Origin: Planctomycetales bacterium 71-10
GTDB lineage: Bacteria > Planctomycetota > Planctomycetia > Isosphaerales > Isosphaeraceae
Length of the DNA: 64,000 nucleotides
Assembly (NCBI GenBank): GCA_001898385.1
Contig: MKTT01000099.1
Coordinates: forward strand, 40,648 to 104,647
Direction: 5' to 3'
Below, in pieces: positions 17,523 to 26,344 of the stretch; positions within the stretch are counted from its first letter, which is position 1; each line of letters starts with the position of its first letter. The translations under genes were made by a program, and so were the position numbers. The notes under the pieces are model-generated. The model was not told the origin of the DNA and ran no database searches. It was given only the letters and a program-made list of their open reading frames with translations.

Positions 17523-17948
17523 TCACTCCGCGTGCCCCGGCGGCACGACGATCTCCCCGGCGTCCCTCGGGTGCAGCACCCAGGCCAGGATCCGGGCCTT
17601 CGTCTTCCCCGGGTTGCTCGACACGCGATGCAGGCAGCCGGCCGGCTCGTAGAAGGTCTCGCCGGGCTTGAGCACCTTCGCCGGCCGGTCGTCGATCGCC
17701 CACTCGTACTCGCCTTCCAGGACGTAGCCGAACGCCGGGCCGGGGTGGCGGTGGGCCTCGCCGACCTGGCCGGGCTCGAAGCTCACCTCCACGGCCGTCG
17801 CCCGAGAAGCCTTGCCGTCCAGCTCCTCGTCGATGTCGATCGCGGCGAGCGGCTTCACCGCGCCGTGGCCGCCGTCGTGCCGCGCCACGCCCACGCCGGC
17901 CGTCGCCAGCCCGAGCCCCAGGAACATCGCGGGCCATCTTCGGTGCAT
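17523..17948 (-). CDS. Exported cupin-domain protein
   Basis: 141 residues. The N-terminal hydrophobic stretch (PAMFLGLGLATAGVGVA) looks like a signal peptide or anchor. Cupin motif 1 is seen as HRHPGPAFGYVLEGEYEW and motif 2 as PGETFYEPAGCLHRV, giving three potential metal-binding histidines. First gene of the apparent cupin / ECF41 sigma / oxidoreductase operon. Cupins of this sort often bind small metabolites or act as dioxygenases or isomerases. The operon could sense or detoxify a compound, but that is inference. Confidence 0.85.
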   Translation of the reverse strand: MHRRWPAMFLGLGLATAGVGVARHDGGHGAVKPLAAIDIDEELDGKASRATAVEVSFEPGQVGEAHRHPGPAFGYVLEGEYEWAIDDRPAKVLKPGETFYEPAGCLHRVSSNPGKTKARILAWVLHPRDAGEIVVPPGHAE

Positions 17949-18690
17949 CTTGGACCCCCTTCAAGCCGGGAGAAAGCCCCGGGAAACTGGGTTGGTTCGG
18001 AGGAACCGCGCTTCCTTGTTTTGCGATCCAGTGTATTACGCGTCAAAGACTTGCGTCGTCATAAATTTGGCTTCGGTCGTCGTTTTCGAAGGGGGCTCGC
18101 CGACCCTCTCATTCCACGTCGCCGGGCCCCTCGATCTCCTGCGGCGAGACCTGAGGGCGACGCGCCGTCCTGGGCGTCGGGGCCCGCCGACATCGGGCTC
18201 GCGGCCTCGGCGTCTCGATCCTCCCGGGTTGTCAAGGAACGCTCGTCACTCGTATGGTCCGCATCCTCGGCTCCGGGATTTCAGGGTTTTGCAATTCAGG
18301 GGAAAACATTCAGGAGGCGGCCGATGAACGTCCTTCCCCCCCGGCGGGGGAAGGTGGCCCGAAGGGCCGGATGAGGGGGACGACGCGCGAGACGGCCGTC
18401 GGGATCCCGGGCCGGTCGGGCGGGCTTTCGAAGCCCGACGGGCCGCGTGCTTCGCGTCCCCCTCATCTGACGCCTTCGGCGTCTGTCTTCCCCCGCCAGG
18501 AGGGAAGACCGTTCAGCCGGGCGGGGTTTCGCGGAGCCCTCCGCGGCGGCTTCCCTCGAAGCGGCTTCCGATGACGAGGACGAACGGGCGGGGGTCGTTT
18601 GTGACGGGCGGGAGGATTTCTTTGGTCTTACATCCGTCGTCGGGGTTCCCCCTCGCGTGGGGCTCGGGGGATCGGGTAAGATCCTTGGGC
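17949..18690. other. 742-bp divergent intergenic region containing a paired repeat
   Basis: No gene is recognised. 17990-18090 is AT-richer than the surroundings and probably holds the promoter of the cupin operon (minus strand), though no clean hexamers are visible. 18326-18514 is a paired hairpin repeat. The remainder up to the MazG-like gene shows nothing definable. Confidence 0.5.
18326..18514. repeat. Paired inverted two-hairpin repeat, copy 2
   Basis: Left arm 18326-18382 and right arm 18453-18514 face each other. In the left arm the second hairpin is ggccc-gaa-gggcc; in the right arm (read on the minus strand) it is gacgcc-gaa-ggcgtc. First-hairpin sequence (cttcccccc/gggggaag type) and tail (GATGAGGGGGACG) differ from copy 1 but match the copy inside 39976-40255. 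A palindrome cgggctttcgaagcccg (18421-18437) lies between the arms. Confidence 0.75.
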
Positions 18691-19014
18691 ATGGGCCAGG
18701 CGGAGGACGGCGGGATGACGCTCGGCGAATTGCAGCGGACGATCCGCGCCCTGTACGGGGACAAGGACGCCGCGCGCGGGGCCGAGGCGACGTTCCTCTG
18801 GCTCGCGGAGGAGTTCGGCGAGCTGGCGACGGCGCTGCGGTCCGGGACGCATGAGGAGCTGGCGCTGGAGATGGCCGACGTCCTGGCCTGGCTGGCGACG
18901 CTCGCCAACATCCGCGGGGTCGACCTCGACGACGCGGTCCGGCGGAAGTACGGCGCGGGCTGCCCCGGCTGCGGGCGATCGCCGTGCGCCTGCGACCCGG
19001 CCGAGAAGCCCTGA
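18691..19014 (+). CDS. MazG-like nucleotide pyrophosphohydrolase
   Basis: About 107 residues from ATG 18691 (ATG 18715 also possible). The MazG helix pair with Mg-binding acidic residues is visible as WLAEEFGELATAL and EMADVLAWLATLAN. Such proteins hydrolyse (d)NTPs to monophosphates, often for house-cleaning. The C-terminus carries CPGCGRSPCACD, a cysteine cluster absent from classic MazG and able to bind a metal. It lies 50 nt upstream of the large membrane protein gene on the same strand. Confidence 0.8.
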   Translation: MGQAEDGGMTLGELQRTIRALYGDKDAARGAEATFLWLAEEFGELATALRSGTHEELALEMADVLAWLATLANIRGVDLDDAVRRKYGAGCPGCGRSPCACDPAEKP

Positions 19015-19064
19015 ACGCCGCCCGCCCGCCCATCTCGACCCCACGGAACCCGACGCGCACCGCC

Positions 19065-21356
19065 ATGATGAACACCCCGCCGCACGAGCGCCCCCGGAAT
19101 CGGTTCGCACGCTGGATCGCCCTGGCGGCCCTCGGGGCGTGGGCCGTCGCCGCCGCCCCGGCGTCGGCCGCGGAGCCGGTCGTCTTCGAGGACGTCCGGG
19201 TCGGCTTCGGAGGCGAGGACTCGTTCAAGATCGGGGCCTGGACGCCGATCTGGGTGCAGCTCAAAGGGGGCGGGGCGCCGTTCCGGGGCCTCCTGGACGT
19301 CGTCATCGGCGACGACGACGGCTCGCCGGCGACCGTTCGCCAGGCGATCGACCTGCCGGCCGGCGAGACGCGGACCTACGTCGCCTACTCGCGCATCGGC
19401 GGCCGGGACAGCACGTTCTCGATCGAGGTCCGGGACGAGTCCGGGCGCCGGCTGGCCTCGCGGTCCCGCGACCAGGTGGCCCGCGCGACGCCGACCCCGA
19501 TCACCCCGGACGACTCGTGGATCCTGACCGCGGGCCGGCCCCAGGGGGTGGACATGGTCCGGGAGGTCGCCGGCTTCAAGCGGGCCGACGGCCGGGCGTC
19601 CGAGCTGGTCGTCACGGCCCTCGACGCCTCGTCGGAACGCATGCCGGGCCGCTGGCTGGGCTACGACGGGGCGAAGGCGGTGGTCCTGGACACGGCCGAC
19701 CCGGCCACGATGGAGATGCTCGCCGGCCCCCGCGGCCAGGCGCTGGTGGAGTGGGCGCGGCGGGGCGGGCACCTGGTGGTGGGCGTGGGGTCGAACTGGC
19801 AGGCCGTGCGGGATTCGGCCCTGGGCCCGGTCCTCCCCGCCGAGCCGACCGGCCGCGAGCGGGTGCAGTCGCTGGAGGCGCTGGACACCTTCGCCAACTC
19901 CACCAAGCCGATCACCCCGCCGGGCTCGCCGGCCCACATGGCGGCCAAGCTGGAGAACGTGGAGGCCCGCGGCGGGCGGGTGCTGGCGTCGACGAGCGGC
20001 CTGCCGATGGTCGTCCGCGGCCCGCTGGGGTTCGGCCGGATCACGCTCATCGCCGTCGACGTGGAGGAGAAGGTCTTCTCCGAGTGGACCGACCGCGGCC
20101 TGTTCTGGGTCCAGGCCCTGGACCTGAAGCGCGACCGCTTCGAGGAGGACCAGGCCGCGACCGTCGGCGGCGCGGCGGGGTCGTTCTACACCTCGGGCGT
20201 CACCGACCTGGCGAGCCAGCTCCGCGTGGCGCTGGAGCAGTTCCCGCGGGTGAAGCTGGTCTCCTTCGGCCTGGTGGCGTTCCTGATCTTCCTCTACATC
20301 CTGGCGATCGGCCCGGGGGACTACTTCTTCCTGAAGAAGGTCCTCAAGCGGATGGAGCTGACCTGGATCACGTTCCCGCTGATCGTGACGGCCGTCAGCC
20401 TGCTGGCGTACCTGGCCGCGTACCGGCTGAAGGGGAACGACCTGCTGGTGAACAAGGTGGACGCGATCGACGTCGACCAGGTCTCGGGCCTGACCCGGGG
20501 CCGCAGTTGGGCGACGTTGTTCAGCCCCCAGAACCGCGACTACGACCTGGCGTTCGTGCCGGTCGCGCTCGACTCCGTCGACGCCCCGCCGCCGGCCGTC
20601 GAGGAGTCGGCCGGCGAGCCCCCCCGCCCCGAGGCGGGCGTGGAGGTGCTGACGAGCTGGTTCGGCGTGCCGGAGGGGCGGTTCGGCGGCATGGGCGGCT
20701 CGGGCAACCGGTTCTCGTTCTCCGGCGGCGGCTACGACTACGCCCCGGTCGGCGGGCTGGAGCGGCTGGAGCACGTCCGGCTCCCGATCTGGAGCACCAA
20801 GACCCTGTCGGCTCGCTGGTTCGGCCCCGCCCGCCCGGTCGTCGAGTCCGACCTGATGCTCTCCGGCTTCGACCGCGTCGCCGGGACCGTGACGAACCTC
20901 CAGACCTATCCGCTGTCCGACGCGATCCTCGCCTTCGAGAAGCGCGCGTACCTCCTGGGCGAGATCGCCCCCGGCCAGACGATCCGCGTGGAACTCCAGT
21001 CGGATCGCAGCCTCTCCGGCGAGCTGAAGGCCCGCGAGCCCAACTACATGACCGGCGTCGCCAACACCGACGGCTCGCCCGCGACCCTCAACCGGGGCGA
21101 CCTGGTCCTCGCGGCGATGTTCCACGAGGCCGAGTCCCGGCGCACGGGCAAGGAGCAGCCGCTGGGCAACTCCGTGCTGCACGACCTCGACCTGACCGGC
21201 CAGCTCTTGCTCCAGCGGCCGATGCTCGTCGCCCGGATCAAACGCCCCGCGGCGCAGGTGGCGATCGGCAACGCCCCGAGCGAGCCGAAGGTCGAGCAGA
21301 CGACGGTCCTCCGCGTCATCCTGCCGCTCAAGGCCCCGGCCGCCGCGAAGCCCTGA
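19065..21356 (+). CDS. Large exported/membrane protein linked to an ABC ATPase
   Basis: 763 residues from ATG 19065. An N-terminal signal segment (WIALAALGAWAVAAAPASA) is followed by about 380 residues of predicted extracytoplasmic domain. Then come two membrane helices (LVSFGLVAFLIFLYILAIG near residue 400 and WITFPLIVTAVSLLAYLAA) separated by PGDYFFLKKVLKRME, then another extracytoplasmic domain with a Gly-rich stretch near residue 545. No enzymatic motif is recognised. The ABC ATPase gene lies 74 nt downstream, so a role in an export or envelope complex is plausible. Confidence 0.8.
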   Translation: MMNTPPHERPRNRFARWIALAALGAWAVAAAPASAAEPVVFEDVRVGFGGEDSFKIGAWTPIWVQLKGGGAPFRGLLDVVIGDDDGSPATVRQAIDLPAGETRTYVAYSRIGGRDSTFSIEVRDESGRRLASRSRDQVARATPTPITPDDSWILTAGRPQGVDMVREVAGFKRADGRASELVVTALDASSERMPGRWLGYDGAKAVVLDTADPATMEMLAGPRGQALVEWARRGGHLVVGVGSNWQAVRDSALGPVLPAEPTGRERVQSLEALDTFANSTKPITPPGSPAHMAAKLENVEARGGRVLASTSGLPMVVRGPLGFGRITLIAVDVEEKVFSEWTDRGLFWVQALDLKRDRFEEDQAATVGGAAGSFYTSGVTDLASQLRVALEQFPRVKLVSFGLVAFLIFLYILAIGPGDYFFLKKVLKRMELTWITFPLIVTAVSLLAYLAAYRLKGNDLLVNKVDAIDVDQVSGLTRGRSWATLFSPQNRDYDLAFVPVALDSVDAPPPAVEESAGEPPRPEAGVEVLTSWFGVPEGRFGGMGGSGNRFSFSGGGYDYAPVGGLERLEHVRLPIWSTKTLSARWFGPARPVVESDLMLSGFDRVAGTVTNLQTYPLSDAILAFEKRAYLLGEIAPGQTIRVELQSDRSLSGELKAREPNYMTGVANTDGSPATLNRGDLVLAAMFHEAESRRTGKEQPLGNSVLHDLDLTGQLLLQRPMLVARIKRPAAQVAIGNAPSEPKVEQTTVLRVILPLKAPAAAKP

Positions 21357-21430
21357 GCCGCGCCGGATCGCCCCGGACAGGACATCCCCAGCCCCTCACG
21401 GAACGTAGCAGCCAGACGAGGCGGACCGCG

Positions 21431-22357
21431 ATGATCGAGACCAACGACCTGACGAAGATGTACGGCGACATGTACGCCCTGAACCGGCTCAACCTGACGC
21501 TGAATCAGGGCGACGTCTACGGCTTCATCGGGCCCAACGGCGCGGGGAAGACCACGACGATGCGGATCCTCGCCACCCTGCTCAACCCGAGCTGGGGCGA
21601 GGCCACCGTCTGCGGCTACTCGATCTACACCGGGTCCAAGGAGATCCGCCGCGTCATCGGCTACATGCCCGACTTCTTCGGCGTGTACGACGACATGAAG
21701 GTGATCGAGTACCTCGAATTCTTCGCCTCGGCCTACCGCATCAAGGGGGCGGCCCGCAAGAAGATCTGCGAGGAGGTCCTCGAGCTCGTCGACCTGACCT
21801 ACAAGCGCGACGCCCTGGTGACGAGCCTGTCGCGCGGGATGACCCAGCGCCTGGGCCTGGCCCGGACGCTGCTGCACGACCCCCAGGTGCTCCTGCTGGA
21901 CGAGCCGGCGTCCGGCCTCGACCCGCGGGCGCGCATCGAGATGCGGGCGCTCTTGAAGGAGCTGCGGAGCATGGGCAAGACGATCCTCGTCTCCAGCCAC
22001 ATCCTCCCCGAGCTGGCCGACATCTGCAACAAGATCGGCATCATCGAGCAGGGCTGCCTGCTGGTGAACGGCGAGGTCACGGAGGTCATGAAGCGGGTCC
22101 GGACCGACGTCGTCCTGAACATCGCCGTCGCCGACCGCCTCCGCGACGCCGCCGACCTCCTGGAGGCCCAGCCCGAGGTCGAGACGGTCGACGAGAAGCC
22201 CGACCACCTCGTCGTCAAGCTCCGCCCCGGCGTCCAGCAGTACAGCTTCCTCGCCAACCGCATCCTGGAGAACGGCTTCGAGCTGACCATGTTCAAGGAA
22301 GACGAGATCAACCTCGAAACCGCCTTCATGCACCTGACCAAGGGCATCACGAGCTGA
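21431..22357 (+). CDS. ABC transporter ATP-binding protein
   Basis: 308 residues. Walker A GPNGAGKTTT, signature LSRGMTQRLGL, Walker B LLLDEPASGLDP and the H-loop SSH are all intact. The layout (N-terminal ATPase of about 220 residues plus a C-terminal extension) fits the CcmA/NatA-type family that pairs with separate ABC-2 permeases. The upstream 763-residue membrane protein is the likely partner, but no classical ABC-2 permease is adjacent. Substrate unknown. Confidence 0.92.
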   Translation: MIETNDLTKMYGDMYALNRLNLTLNQGDVYGFIGPNGAGKTTTMRILATLLNPSWGEATVCGYSIYTGSKEIRRVIGYMPDFFGVYDDMKVIEYLEFFASAYRIKGAARKKICEEVLELVDLTYKRDALVTSLSRGMTQRLGLARTLLHDPQVLLLDEPASGLDPRARIEMRALLKELRSMGKTILVSSHILPELADICNKIGIIEQGCLLVNGEVTEVMKRVRTDVVLNIAVADRLRDAADLLEAQPEVETVDEKPDHLVVKLRPGVQQYSFLANRILENGFELTMFKEDEINLETAFMHLTKGITS

Positions 22358-22362
22358 GCGCC

Positions 22363-22866
22363 GTGCCGATCCTCATCCGTCCCGGGCGCCCCGCGGACGT
22401 CGCGGCGATTCGCGCGATCCATGAGGCGTCGTTCCCCACCGCGGCCGAGGCGAGGCTGGTCGATCTGTTGCGCGAGGCGGGCCGGCTGGCGGCGTCGCTG
22501 GTCGCCGAGGTCGGCGGCGCGGTGGCGGGTCACGTCGCGTTCAGCCCGGTGACCGTCGGGTCGGGCGCGGTCGGCGCGGGGCTCGCGCCGCTGGCCGTCT
22601 TGCCCGACTATCGGCGACGAGGCGTGGGGGCGGAGTTGGTCGCCGCGGGGATGGCCGCCTGTCGCGAGGCCGGCTTCGGCTGGGCCGTCGTGCTCGGCGA
22701 GCCGGACTACTACGGCCGGTTCGGCTTCCGCCCCGCGCCGGGCTTCGGCCTGTCCGACGAGTACGGCGGCGGCGACGCCTTCCAGGTCGTTGAATTGACG
22801 CCCGGGGCCTTGCCCGTCGGGGCCGGGCTCGTGCGCTACGCCCCGGAGTTCGCCTCGCTGGGGTGA
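22363..22866 (+). CDS. GNAT family N-acetyltransferase
   Basis: 167 residues from a GTG at 22363, only 5 nt after the ABC ATPase stop. GNAT motif A is clear (LAPLAVLPDYRRRGVGAELV, with the acetyl-CoA-binding R-R-G-V-G). The YYGRFGFRPA segment is typical of the YhbS-like subgroup. It would acetylate an amine of unknown identity. Its 3' end overlaps the convergent TPR gene by 31 nt, so one of the two ends may be affected by antisense transcription. Confidence 0.85.
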   Translation: MPILIRPGRPADVAAIRAIHEASFPTAAEARLVDLLREAGRLAASLVAEVGGAVAGHVAFSPVTVGSGAVGAGLAPLAVLPDYRRRGVGAELVAAGMAACREAGFGWAVVLGEPDYYGRFGFRPAPGFGLSDEYGGGDAFQVVELTPGALPVGAGLVRYAPEFASLG

Positions 22867-23420
22867 TCGTCGGGGCCGTCCGGCGGGCGGTACCACTCTT
22901 CCAGGAAACGATGGGTCCAGTCGCTGTCGGGGGCCAACTCCTGGATTTCGCGGATGCAAGCGTCCGCCGCATCGGTGCGGCCTTCGGCTCGGTGCTGGTG
23001 GGCCTGTTCCACCAGGCGTCTCAGCCGCCAGTTCGCGTAGAGCCGCGCGGACTGTTCATCATCCGGGTCGAGTTCCACGGCCTTGCGAAAGTACAACTCA
23101 GCCAGGTCCTGACGACCCTGGAACTCGTACACATCGGCCTGGCCCCAGAGCGGGGGCGGGATATCCGGAGCCAGGAGGGCCGCGAATTCGAACCAGATGA
23201 GGGCCGTATCCCAGTCGCGCTCCTCATACGCCATGTTCCCGATGTAGAGATGAGTCCACACGTCGGTCGGGGCCGCATCAAGGGCCCGCCGAAGGGTTCC
23301 ATACGCTTCATCGAGGCGGCCCTGTTTCCTGTACCATTTGTACAGGATATGGAGCGCGCGAACGTCGTCCGGATACCGCTCGAGGTAGCGTAGGAGTCGG
23401 GCAGGTTCCGCTGGCTTCAT
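22836..23420 (-). CDS. Tetratricopeptide-repeat protein
   Basis: About 194 residues from ATG 23420. At least three TPR-like helix pairs are visible (for example KQGRLDEAYGTLRRALDAAP, then IGNMAYEERDWDTALIWFEF, then YEFQGRQDLAELYFRKAVEL with DPDDEQSA). No signal peptide is present, so a cytosolic scaffold is likely. Third codon positions are less GC-rich than neighbours. It overlaps the GNAT gene tail-to-tail by 31 nt. Confidence 0.8.
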   Translation of the reverse strand: MKPAEPARLLRYLERYPDDVRALHILYKWYRKQGRLDEAYGTLRRALDAAPTDVWTHLYIGNMAYEERDWDTALIWFEFAALLAPDIPPPLWGQADVYEFQGRQDLAELYFRKAVELDPDDEQSARLYANWRLRRLVEQAHQHRAEGRTDAADACIREIQELAPDSDWTHRFLEEWYRPPDGPDDHPSEANSGA

Positions 23421-23514
23421 GGCGAAGCTCCGAGATGGGCGATGACCTCGGATGAGTTCGACGGTCGGGGCTCGCCGGACGGGCTCGTTCATTGGCCTCG
23501 CAGCCGTGGATCGC

Positions 23515-25050
23515 TCAGCGCAGGAACAGGCGGTAGACGGGGTTGTCGGTCTCGTCGACGCAGGGGTAGCCCAGGCCGGCGGTGAAGTCCCGGAAGGCGG
23601 GAAGCTCGTCGTCGGGGATCTGGAGGCCGACGAGGACGCGGGCGTCGTCGCCCCCCTGGTTGCGGTAGTGGAACAGGCTGATGTTCCAGTTCGGGGGCAT
23701 GTTCGCCAGGAACCGCATCAGGGCGCCGGGGCGTTCGGGGAACTCGAAGCGGTAGAGCCGCTCGTCGCCGGCCAGCGGGCTCCGGCCGCCGACCATGTGG
23801 CGGACGTGCTCCTTGGCCAGCTCGTCGGCGGTCAGGTCGACGACGGGGAAGCCGGAGGCTTCGAATTCCGTCGCCAGCCGCGCGGCCTCGGGGCGGCCCG
23901 AGACGGCCAGGCCGACGAACAGGTGGGCCGAGGCGGCGTCGGAGATGCGGTAGTTGAACTCCGTGACGCTCCGGGGGCCGATCGTCTCGCAGAGCCGCTT
24001 GAGGCTCCCCCGGCGCTCGGGGATCGTCATGGCGAAGATCGCCTCGCGCTCCTCGCCGACCTCGGCCCGCTCGGCGACGAACCGGAGCCGGTCGAAGTTG
24101 ATGTTCGCGCCGCAGGCGATCGCCACCAGGGTCTCGCCCTTCAGGCCGTGCTCGGCCGCGTACCGCTTGGCCCCGGCGACGGAGAGGGCCCCGGCCGGCT
24201 CCAGGACGCTGCGGGTGTCCTCGAACACGTCCTTGATCGCAGCGCAGGCGGCGTCGGTGGAGACGGTGACGAAGTCGTCGACCAGGTCGCGGACCAGGCG
24301 GAACGTCTCCTCGCCCACGAGCTTGACGGCCGTGCCGTCGGAGAACAGGCCGACGTCCGGCAGGGGCACGCGCCGGCCCTCGCGGACGGATCGGATCATG
24401 GCGTCGGAGTCGGCCGTCTGCACGCCGATCACCTTGATCTCCGGCCGCACCGCCTTGATGTAGGCCGCCACGCCCGCGACCAGCCCGCCGCCGCCGATCG
24501 CCGCGAAGACCGCGTGGATCGGCCCCTGCCGCTGCCGCAGGATCTCCATCCCGATCGTCCCCTGCCCCGCGATCACGTCGGGGTCGTCGAACGGATGGAC
24601 GAAGGTGTATCCGTGGGCCTTGCAAAGCTCCAGCGCGTGCAGGTGGGCGTCCGAGTAGCTCTCGCCGTGCAGGACGACCTCGCCGCCGAGGGCGCGGACG
24701 GCGTCGACCTTCAGCGACGGCGTGGTCGTCGGCATGACGATGGTCGCCCGGCACGCCAGCCGGCGGGCGCTGAGCGCCACGCCCTGCGCGTGGTTCCCGG
24801 CCGACGCGCAGACGACGCCCCGGCCGCGGGCCTCGGGCGTGAGCAGGGCCATCTTGTTGTACGCCCCGCGGACCTTGAAGCTGAAGACCGGCTGCTCGTC
24901 CTCGCGCTTCAGCCAAAGCTCGTTGCCGATCCGCGCCGAGAGCTTGCGCGCCCGCTGGAGCGGCGTCTCCACGGCCACGTCGTACACGCGGGCCGTCAGG
25001 ATCTTCTGGAGATAGCCCAGGCGGTCGAGGGGGGCGTCGGTTCCGTCCAC
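23515..25050 (-). CDS. ilvA: Threonine ammonia-lyase, biosynthetic
   Basis: About 511 residues from a GTG at 25050, matching the 514-residue E. coli enzyme; the open frame continues upstream to 25143 without homology. The PLP-binding lysine is Lys59 in VFSFKVRGAYNKM. The glycine-rich phosphate loop IGGGGLVAGVA and CGANINFD are present. The C-terminal third has two ACT-like regulatory domains, as in IlvA that is feedback-inhibited by isoleucine. It deaminates threonine to 2-oxobutanoate, the first step of isoleucine synthesis. No other ilv genes are in the window. Confidence 0.94.
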   Translation of the reverse strand: MDGTDAPLDRLGYLQKILTARVYDVAVETPLQRARKLSARIGNELWLKREDEQPVFSFKVRGAYNKMALLTPEARGRGVVCASAGNHAQGVALSARRLACRATIVMPTTTPSLKVDAVRALGGEVVLHGESYSDAHLHALELCKAHGYTFVHPFDDPDVIAGQGTIGMEILRQRQGPIHAVFAAIGGGGLVAGVAAYIKAVRPEIKVIGVQTADSDAMIRSVREGRRVPLPDVGLFSDGTAVKLVGEETFRLVRDLVDDFVTVSTDAACAAIKDVFEDTRSVLEPAGALSVAGAKRYAAEHGLKGETLVAIACGANINFDRLRFVAERAEVGEEREAIFAMTIPERRGSLKRLCETIGPRSVTEFNYRISDAASAHLFVGLAVSGRPEAARLATEFEASGFPVVDLTADELAKEHVRHMVGGRSPLAGDERLYRFEFPERPGALMRFLANMPPNWNISLFHYRNQGGDDARVLVGLQIPDDELPAFRDFTAGLGYPCVDETDNPVYRLFLR

Positions 25051-25156
25051 GGCGGTCGTTCGGGTCCAATCAAGAGGGCGGCTCGGCGGGACGTGCTCCG
25101 CCCCTTCCCCCTCCAGGTTAGCAACTCGGGCGATGATTGCCAAAAGGGCCGGCGCT

Positions 25157-25774
25157 TCACTTCTTCCCCGCGGCGTTGAGGTTGCCGTTGACGCGGTCCA
25201 TGAGCTGCCGGAAGACGTCCGGGTTGTAGCCCACGGTGAAGCTGAACAGCGACGAGATCCCCGCCAGCCGGATGTACTTGTCCAGCGACAGGTTCGTGAA
25301 CGCCTGGTCCGACAGGACCACCGTCCCGGACTGGATGATGAGGAAGATGAAGAACCCCCGCGTGACCGCCGCGAGGTAGGCGTCGCGCCGGCCCGCGGCC
25401 GTGGCGCTCGAACCGGGGGCGGGGCCGATGGCGCGGAACCCCAACACGCCCAGGAAGGCGGAGACGCAGCAGAGCATCGCCGTGTTCGTGACCGTATGGC
25501 AGGTCGCGATCACCAGCAGGCAGCCGACCACCTGCGCCGGCCCGGAGGCCGTCCGGTTGCGGATCGGGTCGATGTATTCCTGGGTCCCCACCGTGATACC
25601 GCCGGCCATCAGGAGCAGCCAGGCGACGAACGCCAGCAGCCCGGCGGCCAGTTCCAGCGGGTCCAGCGGGGGCGACGCGACTGCGCCCGCCCCCTCGGCG
25701 GCCTCCTGGATCGCCGCGAGCCTGCCGTTCCTCCCCTCGACGCCCGACTCGACCGCCGGCATGGAGTCCGCCAT
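25157..25774 (-). CDS. Hypothetical four-TM membrane protein
   Basis: 205 residues from ATG 25774, preceded by GGGAGG. A hydrophilic N-terminus of about 40 residues precedes four hydrophobic segments (LAAGLLAFVAWLLLMAGGI; VVGCLLVIATCHTVTNTAML running into a second stretch; TRGFFIFLIIQSGTVVL; IRLAGISSLFSFTVG). The last 20 residues are polar. No family is recognised. It lies between a second small membrane protein gene and ilvA on the same strand. Confidence 0.75.
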   Translation of the reverse strand: MADSMPAVESGVEGRNGRLAAIQEAAEGAGAVASPPLDPLELAAGLLAFVAWLLLMAGGITVGTQEYIDPIRNRTASGPAQVVGCLLVIATCHTVTNTAMLCCVSAFLGVLGFRAIGPAPGSSATAAGRRDAYLAAVTRGFFIFLIIQSGTVVLSDQAFTNLSLDKYIRLAGISSLFSFTVGYNPDVFRQLMDRVNGNLNAAGKK

Positions 25775-25833
25775 GGCCCCCTCCCCGTCGTGGTATGTCG
25801 CCCGAGGAAAGATACGCGGCCGTCGCGCGGGAC

Positions 25834-26310
25834 TTAAGCGACCGGCCGGGATTCGCGCGCCCGCCGTCCCGCCCGCTCCATCACCGCGAACCACCCCATC
25901 ATCGCGGGGATCCCCACCAGGAGGAAGGCGTAGAGGGAGAGCAGCGAGCCGCCGGGGACGGCCTCGCGCACCAGGCGGCCGTCGCGCCAGGTCAGCCCCA
26001 GCTTGACGGAATCGGGCCCGAAGGCGTGCAGCGCGGCGACGGCCAGCAGGCCGGCGAGCCCGCACGCGGCCAGGAGCGCCTGGATCGCGGGGAAGGGCCG
26101 GAGCCGGTCGCGCCGCCGCCACATCGCGAGACCGACGACGTTCGCCGCCGCGAAGCACAGCGCCCACCAGGCCGCAATCCCCGGGGACTCCGAGACGAGC
26201 GTGGCCGCCCCGACCAGGATCCACAGGGTCCCGCCCAACTGGCCGCCGAACCATCCCCCGGTGTTCCACTGGAACTGGCCGGGGCCGGGCATCGGGTCCT
26301 TCGTCGGCAT
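25834..26310 (-). CDS. Hypothetical four-TM membrane protein
   Basis: 158 residues; GGAGGTT precedes the ATG at 26310 at good spacing. Four membrane segments are predicted by eye (GTLWILVGAATLV, AAWWALCFAAANVVGLAMW, AIQALLAACGLAGLLAVAAL, LLSLYAFLLVGIPAMMGWFAV), with a basic C-terminus. Begins 34 nt after the cysteine desulfurase stop, so it may be co-transcribed with it. No function can be assigned. Confidence 0.75.
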   Translation of the reverse strand: MPTKDPMPGPGQFQWNTGGWFGGQLGGTLWILVGAATLVSESPGIAAWWALCFAAANVVGLAMWRRRDRLRPFPAIQALLAACGLAGLLAVAALHAFGPDSVKLGLTWRDGRLVREAVPGGSLLSLYAFLLVGIPAMMGWFAVMERAGRRARESRPVA

Positions 26311-26344
26311 CCGAGAACCTCCCGTCGAAGTCGAAGGAGCGGGC

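Noticed and set aside
17949..18090. ECF41 target promoter upstream of the cupin gene
   Set aside because: The known two-block ECF41 motif (TGTCACA with CGTC) is not visible by eye on the minus strand; only AT-rich sequence seen.
23515..25143. ilvA start at TTG 25143
   Set aside because: Adds 31 residues without family similarity; the GTG at 25050 gives the usual length.
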